Shown here: piece by piece, positions 17,670 through 25,910 of the stretch
How positions within the stretch are numbered: position 1 is the stretch's first letter
Layout of the letters: each line of letters starts with the position of its first letter
NCBI RefSeq assembly: GCF_000738175.1
Contig: NZ_JFCH01000008.1
Span: forward strand, 26,064 to 90,063
Reading direction: 5' to 3'
From: Corynebacterium jeikeium
Lineage (GTDB): Bacteria; Actinomycetota; Actinomycetes; Mycobacteriales; Mycobacteriaceae
Length of the DNA: 64,000 nucleotides
Translations under genes and position numbers: made by a program
Notes under the pieces: model-generated
What the model saw: only the letters and a program-made list of their open reading frames with translations
Told to the model about the DNA's origin: nothing
The model's database searches: none

Positions 17670-18590
17670 TCAAGCGCGCAGGTGCTCGCGGAGTAGTTCC
17701 GCGACGCACGGCGGATCCTCCACGTGCGGGTAGTGGCCCACGCCGTAAAGCACCTTGTGCTCGGCGGTATCGGCCCTCCGGGCGGACTTCTGCGCCAGGG
17801 ATTCGTCGTAGATCGGATCCATGCTGCCATCCACCGCCAGCAGCGGCACAGGTGTGGTCGCGGGGAAGGTTCGCTCGAAGCGCATCGCCTCGGGGCGGAA
17901 GCGGCTACGGAAAGGCCAGCGCAGGTACTCGCAGGAAAGGTGGGCCACCTTATCCACCTGCATTGCTTCGCGGCGGAGTGCGGCGCTGCGGAAGTAGGCG
18001 TCCGTATCCCTAAAACCCGGGGCCACACCCGCCCTAAAGATCTTTTCGGCCGCCGCCGCGTTATCGGCCAACAGCTTGCGTTCCGGAAGGCGCGGCAGTT
18101 GGGCGGACAGCAGACGGCGAGCGAAGTGCGGCTGCGAGAACGGCTGGGCCAGGATCCTGCGGAAACGCAGCAGCGGATTGATGGCGGAAAGGGTGACGAA
18201 GCTGCGGACGCGCTCCGGGTTGTGAGCCACCAAAGTCCAGGCAACCATGCCGCCGTAGCCGTGGCCAACGACGGTGGCGGTGGTGTGCCCCAGGCCGCGG
18301 ATCACCCCGGCCATGTCGCTGGCGGCGGTGGTGAGGTCGTAGCCGCGCGGGGTCTTATCCGAACGGCCATAGCCGCGCAGGTCCACGGCGGCCAAGCGCA
18401 GGTCTTCGCCCGCAAGCTGCTGCATTAGCGGGCGCCAGTCGAAAGCTCCGCCGCCGAAACCGTGGATCAGCAGCACCAATGGTGCGTTGCGGGGGCCTTG
18501 TACGTCTACGCGAAGACGCACACCCCGCGAATGCACGAAGGTGGCATGCGGGGTGTGCGGATCTACAGCGTGAGAATCTTCGGAAGTCAT
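17670..18590 (-). CDS. Alpha/beta-hydrolase-fold protein lacking the nucleophile (EphE-like position)
   Basis: 306-aa alpha/beta hydrolase. The oxyanion region LIHGFGGGAFDW (residues 41-52), DLRGYGRSDKT (70-80), acid region VDGSMDPIYDES and histidine region GVGHYPHVEDP are intact. The nucleophile elbow reads G109-H-G111-Y-G113, with glycine where serine or aspartate should be. It occupies the ephE (Rv3670) position beside marP but may be a non-catalytic or altered enzyme. It converges on marP with an 11 nt gap. Confidence 0.88.
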   Translation of the reverse strand: MTSEDSHAVDPHTPHATFVHSRGVRLRVDVQGPRNAPLVLLIHGFGGGAFDWRPLMQQLAGEDLRLAAVDLRGYGRSDKTPRGYDLTTAASDMAGVIRGLGHTTATVVGHGYGGMVAWTLVAHNPERVRSFVTLSAINPLLRFRRILAQPFSQPHFARRLLSAQLPRLPERKLLADNAAAAEKIFRAGVAPGFRDTDAYFRSAALRREAMQVDKVAHLSCEYLRWPFRSRFRPEAMRFERTFPATTPVPLLAVDGSMDPIYDESLAQKSARRADTAEHKVLYGVGHYPHVEDPPCVAELLREHLRA

Positions 18591-18608
18591 CTCAGGCGCG
18601 CGGGGGAT

Positions 18609-19118
18609 TTAGGTGTACATTCCCGGGCGGCGCGCGGAGGAAGAGTTGTTGCCCTTCTGCGGGATCACGGTCTTCAGCTCGCCGACGGACTCGATGGTCT
18701 TCTCCGGCTTCTTCACGCCCTTGACCTGCTTCAGGCCGACCAGAGCCAGGATGGCAACCAGAACCAGCATGAACAGGAAGACGACCAGGAAGGCCGCCCA
18801 ACGCCACATGAAGGTATCCAGCGCCTCGGCGATGGTGAAGAAGAGGAAGAAGGAGCTGTAGGCCAGGATGATGGCGGCAGCGCCGAACAGACCCACGCCG
18901 ATGCCGGCCTTCTTGGCGGAAGTAGCGATCTCGGTCTTTGCCAGCTCGACCTCGGAACGAACCAGGGAGGAAACCTGCGCGGAGGCATCCTTCACCAGGT
19001 CACTGATGCTGGCCTGACCATTGGCATGGCTATCCACGTCCGACAGCGGAATAGCATTAACCTTCGGGTTAAAGCTATCGCGGTCGGTGAACATGCCATC
19101 GTGATCGTTGTTGCTCAC
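18609..19118 (-). CDS. Holin-superfamily-III-like membrane protein (Rv3669-like position)
   Basis: 169-aa membrane protein with a soluble N terminus (residues 1-60, containing an amphipathic helix SSLVRSEVELAKTEIATSAKKAG) and two hydrophobic hairpins around residues 65-95 and 105-135. This layout fits the actinobacterial phage-holin family / DUF1469 (Rv3669 group). Its function in the host is unknown; no phage genes are nearby, so it is a chromosomal gene rather than a prophage remnant. It lies 18 nt downstream of no gene and 18 nt upstream of the hydrolase on the same strand, probably an operon. Confidence 0.8.
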   Translation of the reverse strand: MSNNDHDGMFTDRDSFNPKVNAIPLSDVDSHANGQASISDLVKDASAQVSSLVRSEVELAKTEIATSAKKAGIGVGLFGAAAIILAYSSFFLFFTIAEALDTFMWRWAAFLVVFLFMLVLVAILALVGLKQVKGVKKPEKTIESVGELKTVIPQKGNNSSSARRPGMYT

Positions 19119-19212
19119 TGTTAAAACTCCTGGGGGTTACACCTAATTGACTCCCCCTAGTTTGCCAGACCACGGGGAAGATTGCGCGCGCGGGTGCATT
19201 ATTGTCTTAAAT

Positions 19213-19998
19213 ATGTCTGACAATTCTGCGCAAGACCCTCTTGCTGGACTGGCCGAACTGCCCGGAGTGCCGGAGGCAGTGGCCCAAGCCAACGACCACC
19301 TGGCGCGCCTGCACCGCCACCCCGCTAACCTGCGTGGCTGGGATGTCACGGGTGCGGAGTCAGTGTTGCGCGGCGCGCGTGCCTCGGCACAACTGGACGG
19401 TGGTTCCCCGCGCCTGCCCGAGGACGGCCAGGTGGAGGACCCGATCTTGGCCGGCGCCCTGCGTGCCGCGGAGCTGCTGGCGCCGGACGGTGTGACGGAG
19501 ACGGTGACTACCTGGCGGCGCGCCCCGCTGCAGATCATCGCGCGCATCAACGCGGTTGCTAGCCCGCAGATGTCCGACCCGGCGTTTCGTCAGAAGGCCG
19601 CGGGGGATGCGGAGTTCCTGGTGCCAGGGCGCCCGCGCCGCTCCACGGATGCGCGACTGCAGCTGCTGGGCAAGTTCATTACCGGTGGTACCAAGGTAAA
19701 CGCGACGGTGCTGTCTGCGGTGATCCACGGCGAGCTGCTGACGTTGCAGCCTTTCGCGGACGCCACCGGCGTGACCGCCCGCGCCTGCTCCCGCCTGGCG
19801 ACCATCGCCACCGGCCTGGATCCGCGCGGCCTGGGTGTGCCGGAGGTCTGGTGGAACCGTCGGCGCGACGAGTACCAGGCAAAGGCCGAGGGATTCGCCA
19901 GCGGCACCCCGGAGGGCGTGGCCGAGTGGATTGTTTTCCATGCCACGGGCCTGTCCGAGGGCTCGCTGGAGGGCAAGTCGATCGCGGACGCGAAGTAG
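19213..19998 (+). CDS. Fic-fold-like protein with degenerate active site
   Basis: 261-aa soluble protein. The stretch LSAVIHGELLTLQPFADATG (about 167-186) followed by VTAR aligns with the Fic helix and HPFxDGNGR motif, but the catalytic histidine is Q179 and the GNGR anion-binding loop reads A-T-G-V. An upstream helix (RINAVASPQM) and a C-terminal helix bundle fit the Fic fold. AMPylation is therefore unlikely; it may be a structural or binding derivative of the mycobacterial Rv3662c-like group. The ATG at 19213 is preferred over the longer frame because the homologous part begins there. It is divergent from the holin-like gene. Confidence 0.7.
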   Translation: MSDNSAQDPLAGLAELPGVPEAVAQANDHLARLHRHPANLRGWDVTGAESVLRGARASAQLDGGSPRLPEDGQVEDPILAGALRAAELLAPDGVTETVTTWRRAPLQIIARINAVASPQMSDPAFRQKAAGDAEFLVPGRPRRSTDARLQLLGKFITGGTKVNATVLSAVIHGELLTLQPFADATGVTARACSRLATIATGLDPRGLGVPEVWWNRRRDEYQAKAEGFASGTPEGVAEWIVFHATGLSEGSLEGKSIADAK

Positions 19999-20007
19999 AA
20001 GTAGCCG

Positions 20008-20853
20008 CTAGGCCTCGTCTGAACCTTCCTCGCGCCCGCGCCACCACATCGCCAGACCGGTCGCGGCAATGCCGAGCAGCGCCAGGGTGGCGCCCGCCCC
20101 GGCGATCACCGCTGCCTGCGGGAACAGCGGTTCCGGGCGGATGAACTGGCGGATCGGCCACTCGGCCTCCGTCGCCTGCTTCTTCAGGGGACGATCCGGG
20201 TTCACGGCAACCGGGTTGCCCACCAGCTTCAGCATGGGGATGTCTGTGGCGGCGTCAGAATAAGCGTAGCTTTTCCCCAGGTCATAGCCGTGTTTGCGGG
20301 CGAGCTCTAGGATGCGCTCGACCTTGGCATGCCCCTTGTTGAAGTGCGTGACGGCACCGGTGAAGCGCCCATCCTTTTCCTCCAGTTCGGTGGCGAACAG
20401 GTGGTCCACGCCGAGTTCCTTGGCGATGGGCTGCACCATGACGGAGGCCGAGGCGGTCACGATGGCGATACGGTGGCCCATTTTGCGGTGCCATTCGATC
20501 AGTTCGCGCGCCTCGGCGTAGATGAACGGGGTGATGACTTCCTGCAGGGCGTCTTGGGCGACCTGGCGCAGGGGCTCGGATTCGCGATCCTTGATGATCC
20601 TGGTCAGGGCCTCTTTTGTGGATTCCAGGCCCTCCTCAGAGTGGGTGGAGAGCATGTAGTTGCCCAGCATCGCCATCATCTTCAGCACCTCACCGGTGTT
20701 GAGCAGGCCGCGTTCGGCCATCGGGCGGCGGTAGGCCAGGGATGCCGACGTGTCGATGATGGTCTTATCGAGGTCGAAGATGGCCAAAACTCGCTCTGCG
20801 CCCGGTGTGCGCGGTGGGTCCTGGTGCTGAGTCACATGCGTCATTCTAGTCAA
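20008..20853 (-). CDS. HAD-superfamily phosphatase with C-terminal membrane helix (SerB-like, Rv3661-like)
   Basis: 281-aa HAD-IB hydrolase. Motif I is AIFDLDKTIIDTSA (DxDxT), motif II lies in IAIVTASASVM, the lysine in FNKGHAKVERI, and motif IV is YAYSDAATDIPML. Residues of about 245-270 form a membrane helix (IAGAGATLALLGIAATGLAMWW), so it is tethered to the membrane. The substrate is unknown (phosphoserine or a phospholipid are candidates). It is divergent from ssd, matching Rv3661/Rv3660c. Confidence 0.9.
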   Translation of the reverse strand: MTRMTHVTQHQDPPRTPGAERVLAIFDLDKTIIDTSASLAYRRPMAERGLLNTGEVLKMMAMLGNYMLSTHSEEGLESTKEALTRIIKDRESEPLRQVAQDALQEVITPFIYAEARELIEWHRKMGHRIAIVTASASVMVQPIAKELGVDHLFATELEEKDGRFTGAVTHFNKGHAKVERILELARKHGYDLGKSYAYSDAATDIPMLKLVGNPVAVNPDRPLKKQATEAEWPIRQFIRPEPLFPQAAVIAGAGATLALLGIAATGLAMWWRGREEGSDEA

Positions 20854-20902
20854 ATTGCACCACTTATGTCACTCTAATCTTGTTGCGTTTCGGGTTATTC
20901 AC

Positions 20903-20916
20903 AGGGTCTAGACCCT
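20903..20916. repeat. Perfect 14 bp palindrome in the HAD/ssd intergenic region
   Basis: AGGGTCTAGACCCT, self-complementary and followed on the plus strand by a T tract that runs into a copy of the dispersed GACGCC motif. With no loop it is more like an operator than a terminator. Confidence 0.45.
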
Positions 20917-20998
20917 TTTTTATGACGCCAACCCGACTTTTCCACAGCCAAAAAATCAGGGGTACTTTTACCAGCGTGCAGCTGGGAGCCTTTGGTTC

Positions 20999-22204
20999 AT
21001 GGGCGCAGGGAAGTCAGCGAAGCAGAGCAAAGCAGTAGCCAAGAAGGCAAAAGCGGCAGCACGGAAGAAGGGGCGGGAGCGAACTGAACAGCTTCGGCCG
21101 GTGATCGTGGACATCGCGGATCCGCTGTGGAACAACGAGGCGCGCATGGTCGTGGCGGTGACCCGCCGGCCGATGATCATTCACGATGGTACGGAGGAGT
21201 TTGAGGCGAACCTCCTCCGCGAGCTAGATCGGAAAGACGGGTTTACCTGCCAGAACTCGGCGATCGTGCTGAGTGATAGGGAGAGCGAGCTGACCCGCCA
21301 CCGGCTGGTGCGGGCGATCCGCGTGGATCAGCTGGAGCCTACCTTGGATGCCGGCGGGGCGATGGTGTTGGCGGAGATGATTGGTTCGAACGACGCCGTG
21401 CGCATCGCGGTGAGCTCCGCCGTAGGTGGTGCGGGATCCAGCCTGTTTGCAGCGCAGCTGGCCTACTACATGTCCTGCGAGGGAAGGCCTGCGGTGTTGC
21501 TGGACGCCGACCCGCATTCCTGCGGCCTGGACCTGGTGCTGGGCAAAGAGCGGCGGCCGGGGCTGACCCGCAACCAGATCCCCGCCGACTGCGACTTCGA
21601 CCAGCTGCGCAGCCACCTGCTGATGCTCGGCTTCGACAGCGCGGGCGGCAAGAAGATCAGCGCGGATGGCGGAGCCGTTCCCGTGATCTACGCCGACCGC
21701 TACCCGACTTTCGGGGCGCACAGCGGCGGTAGGGGATTGGACGTGGGCCAGCTAGCCGGGTTGATGCATGCGGATGACCTGGTGGTGGACTGTGGCCGCA
21801 GCCTGCCAGTGGCCGATAGCGCGAGCGCCGGATGGCAGGAGCAGTGGGGTGAAGGGGAGCCCGACGTGCACATCCTGGTGGCACCCCTAACCATCCAGGG
21901 AGCGACCGCCGCCAGCGCGCTGCGGAACAGAATGCTGGAAAACGACCGAACCAAGCCGCTGATCGTGTTGCGGGAAGTTCCCGGTGCTTCCACCTCTGTG
22001 GCTGTCGCCGCGATGATGATGGACGAGGTTCCGGTGGCAGTGATTCGCCACGACGACCAGTGCACTGCCGCCCTGGATCGAGGCGAGGCCGAGTACTGGA
22101 TTGAAAGCTCGCTGAAGCACGACCGCGCCCGCGAGCCGGTGCGCGAGGTGTGGGAGAAGATCCAGCACATCGTCGGCAACTGCGCGCTACCAATCGCGAG
22201 CTAG
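20999..22204 (+). CDS. ssd: Septum-site-determining protein Ssd (CpaE/TadZ-MinD-like)
   Basis: 401-aa MinD/CpaE-superfamily protein heading the Tad locus. After a Lys/Ala-rich basic N terminus (residues 1-35) there is a receiver-like region, then a deviant ATPase domain: IAVSSAVGGAGSSLFAAQLA replaces the canonical KGGxGK[S/T] Walker A and lacks its final lysine, with VLLDADPHSCGLD as Walker A' aspartate. Mycobacterial Ssd affects septum placement and dormancy gene expression; in Tad systems this family positions the pilus machine. tadA follows after 27 nt. Confidence 0.9.
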   Translation: MGAGKSAKQSKAVAKKAKAAARKKGRERTEQLRPVIVDIADPLWNNEARMVVAVTRRPMIIHDGTEEFEANLLRELDRKDGFTCQNSAIVLSDRESELTRHRLVRAIRVDQLEPTLDAGGAMVLAEMIGSNDAVRIAVSSAVGGAGSSLFAAQLAYYMSCEGRPAVLLDADPHSCGLDLVLGKERRPGLTRNQIPADCDFDQLRSHLLMLGFDSAGGKKISADGGAVPVIYADRYPTFGAHSGGRGLDVGQLAGLMHADDLVVDCGRSLPVADSASAGWQEQWGEGEPDVHILVAPLTIQGATAASALRNRMLENDRTKPLIVLREVPGASTSVAVAAMMMDEVPVAVIRHDDQCTAALDRGEAEYWIESSLKHDRAREPVREVWEKIQHIVGNCALPIAS

Positions 22205-22231
22205 GGGATAACAGGGACGGGGGAGACGCAG

Positions 22232-23425
22232 GTGGCGTCACGAAGAAAGAAGACCAGGAACAGTCAGCCGGAACCAGAGCGCGGGCTGCTGGCGATCGTG
22301 CGCGACGACCTGGCCGAACAGGGGATTAGCAGGCCGGACGAGCACGATCTTTCGCGGAGTCTGCATTTGATCGGAAAGGCGAGTGTAGAGAACGTGCGGA
22401 CTCTGCAGCGGGAGTTTAGCGGGCTGGGGCCGTTGGCAGGACCGCTGCAGGATGCGCAGGTGACGGACGTGGTGCTCAACGGGGATGGCAGCGTGTGGGC
22501 GGATCGGGGCGAGGGAATGCAGCCCATAGATGGAGTGCAGATAGGCGTGGAGGCGGCGCGCGACCTGGCGGTGCGGATGGCAACGCTGTGCGGGGAGCGG
22601 CTGGACGAGGCCCGGCCCTTTGCCGACGGGGTGCTGCGCGAGCTGCCTCCGGACGTACCGGCGCAGGCGATCCGCGTGCATACACTGCTGGCTCCGCCGG
22701 CGGCGGGCGGAAGTTGCATTAGCCTGCGCGCGATCAAGGGGCAGAAGAACTCCCTAGACGCGCTGGTGCAAGGCGGCCTGGCAAGCGAGGAGACGGCGGA
22801 TGTGCTGCGGCGTATCGTGCGGGCGCGGAGGAACATCCTGATTAGCGGCGGGACGGGTGCGGGGAAGACGACCCTGCTGGCCGCGCTGCTGGCGGAGGTG
22901 GCCTACGACCAGCGGCTGCTCGTGGTGGAGGACACCCCGGAGCTGCTGATCGACCATCCGCACGTCGTGGCGCTAGCTACCCGCGAAGGCAATGCGGAGG
23001 GGGCGGGGGCGATCTCCATGACGGCGCTGGTGAAGCAGAGCCTGCGCATGCGTCCCGACCGCATCGTGGTGGGTGAGATCCGCGGCCCCGAAGTGGCGGA
23101 TCTGTTGGTTGCCCTGAACACCGGGCATGCGGGCAGTGCGGGCACCATCCACGCGAACGACCCGGCCAGTGTGCCCGGGCGGCTGGAGGCGCTGGGCGCG
23201 ATGGCCGGGCTGGATCGGATTGCACTGACCCGCCAGGTAATCGACGGGATAGACGTTGTGTTGCACGTTTCGCGCACAGAGCAGGGGCGACGGCTGACGC
23301 ACATCGGGCGGCTGGTCGGCGACGAGCGGGCGCGCATCGAGGTGCTGTGGCACTGGCGCGACGGCGCCCGCGAGGGGTTTGAGGAGTTCAGCGATGAGCC
23401 GGGCTGTGGAGGGGGAGCGCTATGA
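22232..23425 (+). CDS. tadA: Tad pilus assembly ATPase TadA/CpaF
   Basis: 397-aa secretion ATPase powering pilus assembly. Walker A is ISGGTGAGKTTLLAALL, followed by the Asp box (LLVVEDTPELLI), Walker B (MRPDRIVVGEIRGPEVADLL) and His box (NTGHAGSAGTIHANDP). The GTG start at 22232 is preceded by GGGAGACGCAG. Its first codons carry a copy of the dispersed GGCGTCA-AAGAAA motif, encoding A-S-R-R-K-K. Its stop overlaps the tadB start by 4 nt. Confidence 0.95.
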   Translation: MASRRKKTRNSQPEPERGLLAIVRDDLAEQGISRPDEHDLSRSLHLIGKASVENVRTLQREFSGLGPLAGPLQDAQVTDVVLNGDGSVWADRGEGMQPIDGVQIGVEAARDLAVRMATLCGERLDEARPFADGVLRELPPDVPAQAIRVHTLLAPPAAGGSCISLRAIKGQKNSLDALVQGGLASEETADVLRRIVRARRNILISGGTGAGKTTLLAALLAEVAYDQRLLVVEDTPELLIDHPHVVALATREGNAEGAGAISMTALVKQSLRMRPDRIVVGEIRGPEVADLLVALNTGHAGSAGTIHANDPASVPGRLEALGAMAGLDRIALTRQVIDGIDVVLHVSRTEQGRRLTHIGRLVGDERARIEVLWHWRDGAREGFEEFSDEPGCGGGAL

Positions 23426-24546
23426 TTCCAGCACTTGCGGTGGTGGCGGCCGCATTGATGGTGGCCTTCACCCTCAAGATCGTGGTGGGACGGATGCTGC
23501 GGACGCGCCGGCAGATGAAAACCCTGGCCGACGTGCGCGATGTGGTGGATGCCATCGCCCGCGAAGTAGCTGCAGGCGCCCGCCCCCTGGAAGCCGTCGA
23601 GCACGCGGCTGAGGGGTTGAAGTCCGAGGCGCTGCGTCACGAGCTGGACGTCGCCTGCGTGAAGGTGCGTCTGGGCGCAGCGCCGGGCGCAGAGTCTGCT
23701 AGTTCCGCGCCGGGCAGCGACACCCCTCGATTCCTGGCCCATCTATTTCACATTTGGGGCATTTCCCACCGCCACGGCGTGGGGTTGTCAGCGCTGGCAC
23801 GGGCACACGTGACCGACATTGATGCGCAGTTGGCGCACATTTCCAAGTCCACCTCCGCGACGGCGGGCGCGCGGCTAACGGTCACGGTGCTGCTGGCACT
23901 GCCGGTTGGCGCGGTGGTGTTGGGGCAGAGCAGCGGGCTGGGCACGCTGACTTTCCTGCTGACGAATGTGCTGGGAGTACTGCTTTTCTTGGCCGGGGTG
24001 GGGTTGGTGTGCGCCGGCACCCTGTGGACGGAGCATCTGAGCGAATCGCTGACCACATCACCGCTGGGCGGAGTGGGTGTGCGGGCCGGACCTGCTGGCT
24101 CCACACCCTTGGGTCCGCTGGATGCGGCCCGCGCCCTCGACGTTTCCGCGGCTGCGCTGCGTGCCGGAAAGGCATTGTTGCCAGCCTGGGACGTGGGGGT
24201 GGGGCAGTTAATCCACGATGGTGAACACGATGGGGAAGGGAAACTCGGCCGCGCCATGGCGCTGCTGAACCTCGGTGGAGGAAAAGACGCCTGGCTTACG
24301 CTGGCCGAGCATTCCCTCTTTGGCCCCATCGCCCGCCAAGCGGCGCAGCAAACCCGCGCCGGAACATCGCTTGCCGATGGAATGCATCAACAGGCCGAAC
24401 ACCTCCGCCGCGTTGCCGCCGATAAGGCAACCGCCGGAGCCGAAAAGGTCTTGATCGCCTTAGCGGCACCACTGACCCTCTGCTTCCTCCCGGCCTTCGT
24501 CTTCGTCGGCTTGATACCGCTGGCCATCGGAATGGCCTCGCTCTAG
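23422..24546 (+). CDS. tadB: Tad inner-membrane platform protein TadB (type II secretion F domain)
   Basis: 374-aa integral membrane protein of the GspF/TadB-C family. An N-terminal helix (MIPALAVVAAALMVAFTLKIV) precedes a cytoplasmic GspF domain (about 40-135), two helices (about 155-200), a second cytoplasmic region (about 205-345) and a C-terminal helix (VLIALAAPLTLCFLPAFVFVG). The two GspF-like halves suggest TadB and TadC functions combined in one protein, as no separate tadC is seen. It starts inside the tadA stop (4 nt overlap). Confidence 0.88.
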   Translation: MIPALAVVAAALMVAFTLKIVVGRMLRTRRQMKTLADVRDVVDAIAREVAAGARPLEAVEHAAEGLKSEALRHELDVACVKVRLGAAPGAESASSAPGSDTPRFLAHLFHIWGISHRHGVGLSALARAHVTDIDAQLAHISKSTSATAGARLTVTVLLALPVGAVVLGQSSGLGTLTFLLTNVLGVLLFLAGVGLVCAGTLWTEHLSESLTTSPLGGVGVRAGPAGSTPLGPLDAARALDVSAAALRAGKALLPAWDVGVGQLIHDGEHDGEGKLGRAMALLNLGGGKDAWLTLAEHSLFGPIARQAAQQTRAGTSLADGMHQQAEHLRRVAADKATAGAEKVLIALAAPLTLCFLPAFVFVGLIPLAIGMASL

Positions 24547-24678
24547 GAGCTATGGGTACCGACGCGAGGTAAGGGCCACTCCCGGAGAAGCAACTCACAC
24601 CGACATCCGACATCTACCGATCACAACTCACTCAACACGGCGGCGCGCCTTTCGTACCGCCGGGGAAGGATACTGACC

Positions 24679-25038
24679 ATGACCACTCCAACCATCACCG
24701 TGCCAACTACCCTCACTCCAACTACACCCACGTCAACCGCTTTCACGCCGGATGTGGCGCCGGAGCAACTCCAGCCTGCGCCGGTCAAGACGGATCCGAG
24801 CATTGGAATCTCGGAAGAAACGTATTCTGACCTGCACCCAATCACCCGTTGGTGGAACCAGATTATTGGTGCTATCTATAGTCGATACGCCGATGATCGG
24901 GGTATGTCGACGGTGGAATACGCCTTGGGATGCGTCGCTGCAGCTGCACTCGGAGCGCTGCTGTACACCGTCGTGACCTCGGACACCGTGGAACAGGCAC
25001 TCAGTGGAATCTTCGATAGAGCACTGAACACGAAGTAG
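24679..25038 (+). CDS. Flp-type pilin, DUF4244 family
   Basis: 119-aa major pilin candidate. The prepilin peptidase site is G75|M76-S-T-V-E80-Y, followed by the hydrophobic helix ALGCVAAAALGALLYTVVT, giving a mature pilin of about 44 residues. The 75-residue leader is unusually long and starts with a Thr/Pro-rich stretch; AAGGA lies upstream of the ATG at 24679. Cleavage would need a TadV/PilD-type peptidase, which is not in the window. Two hairpins follow the stop. Confidence 0.88.
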   Translation: MTTPTITVPTTLTPTTPTSTAFTPDVAPEQLQPAPVKTDPSIGISEETYSDLHPITRWWNQIIGAIYSRYADDRGMSTVEYALGCVAAAALGALLYTVVTSDTVEQALSGIFDRALNTK

Positions 25039-25120
25039 CCCGGAAGGCTCCTCGCTAGCCTCCGGGGTCACACAGCGCCCCGCGTTCCTGAGCTCTTCAA
25101 GGCTCGGGCGCGTGGGGGCG
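25039..25120 (+). promoter_or_regulatory. Two consecutive stem-loops after the pilin gene
   Basis: CCCGGAAGGCT (25039-25049) pairs with AGCCTCCGGG (25057-25066) immediately after the stop codon, and the GC-rich arm starting GCGCCCCGCG (from 25075) pairs with CTCGGGCGCGTGGGGGCG (to 25120). There is no clear T tract. They could partly terminate or stabilise the pilin mRNA so that pilin exceeds the downstream minor proteins. Confidence 0.6.
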
Positions 25121-25190
25121 TCACTAAAAATACGCACCACGAACTACAACATCACGAACTACACACAACAATCTTTAACCAGGAACGAAC

Positions 25191-25499
25191 ATGAACACAG
25201 TCGAAGGCGCTATCGTCCTGTCCGCCATAACGCTCGTCGCGGGTGGATCCGCCGCGGGATTGGTCACCATGTCACAGGCCGCCACGGCGCAATCACTGGC
25301 ACGGACCGTGGCCCGGGCCGAAGCGCGCGGCGGCGATGGGGTTGCTCTCGCTAGGCAGATTGACGCCACCGCTGACGTCTCCACATCCCGCGAAGGTAGT
25401 GCGGAATCGCCGCTTGTGCGGGTGAAAGTCACCAAGGACGGGGCGCTGTTCGACGTTCACGGCGAGGCCGTCACGCTGGTGGAGCCCGACGGGGAATAG
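25191..25499 (+). CDS. TadE-like minor pilin (Rv3655c-like)
   Basis: 102-aa small membrane protein. It begins directly with MNTVEGAIVLSAITLVAGGSA, which resembles the mature N terminus of a class III pilin (glutamate at position 5, then a hydrophobic helix) without a leader. AGGAACG upstream of the ATG at 25191 supports this start. The rest is a small soluble domain (about 45-102). It is probably a minor pilus or pseudopilin component. Confidence 0.8.
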   Translation: MNTVEGAIVLSAITLVAGGSAAGLVTMSQAATAQSLARTVARAEARGGDGVALARQIDATADVSTSREGSAESPLVRVKVTKDGALFDVHGEAVTLVEPDGE

Positions 25500-25518
25500 G
25501 GGAGGTGGAGACGAGCTC

Positions 25519-25842
25519 ATGAGCACCGTCTATGGGGCGATGATCACGCTCGGCATCCTGTCGATGGTTTCCCTGTTGGCGCTCGGCAGCGCCATGCTGG
25601 GACACAAGGAGCAGGCCAGTACGGCCGCGGACCTAGCCGCGCTATCGGCCGCGATGGTGGTGCAGACGGGCGAGGGCGAGCCGTGCGATACGGCGCGCAG
25701 CATCGCCGGCGCGAACGGCGCCGACGTGGAAAGCTGCGAGGTCAAAGGCGAGTTCGTGACGGTGGACGTCACCACCCGCATGGGATCGAACTCGCGTATC
25801 CTCCCGCAGAAGGCGCAGGCCACTGCCGGGCCGGCGGAGTAG
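25519..25842 (+). CDS. Helicase/secretion-neighbourhood TadE-like protein (Rv3654c-like)
   Basis: 107-aa protein of the TadE/TadG-like family found between tad genes and the MrfA-like helicase gene. It starts with MSTVYGAMITLGILSMVSLLALGSA, a pilin-like N terminus with tyrosine instead of glutamate at position 5 and no leader, then a soluble domain with a DTARSIAGANGADVESCEV cysteine pair. GGGAGGTGGAG upstream gives a strong ribosome binding site. M. tuberculosis Rv3654c has been linked to host effects (family knowledge), but that cannot be inferred here. Confidence 0.8.
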   Translation: MSTVYGAMITLGILSMVSLLALGSAMLGHKEQASTAADLAALSAAMVVQTGEGEPCDTARSIAGANGADVESCEVKGEFVTVDVTTRMGSNSRILPQKAQATAGPAE

Positions 25843-25910
25843 CCAGGCAGTGTACTGCGGGCGTACCGCGATGTGGCGCGGGGCGTGGCGCAAAGCCGCG
25901 CTTACGCAGG

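Noticed and set aside
18609..19118. Prophage holin
   Set aside because: The family is chromosomal in Corynebacteriales at this position and no endolysin or phage genes are adjacent.
22202..22218. Resemblance to the I-SceI homing endonuclease site before tadA
   Set aside because: Only a partial match (TAGGGGATAACAGGGAC) with an inserted G and a diverged end; no intron or homing gene nearby.
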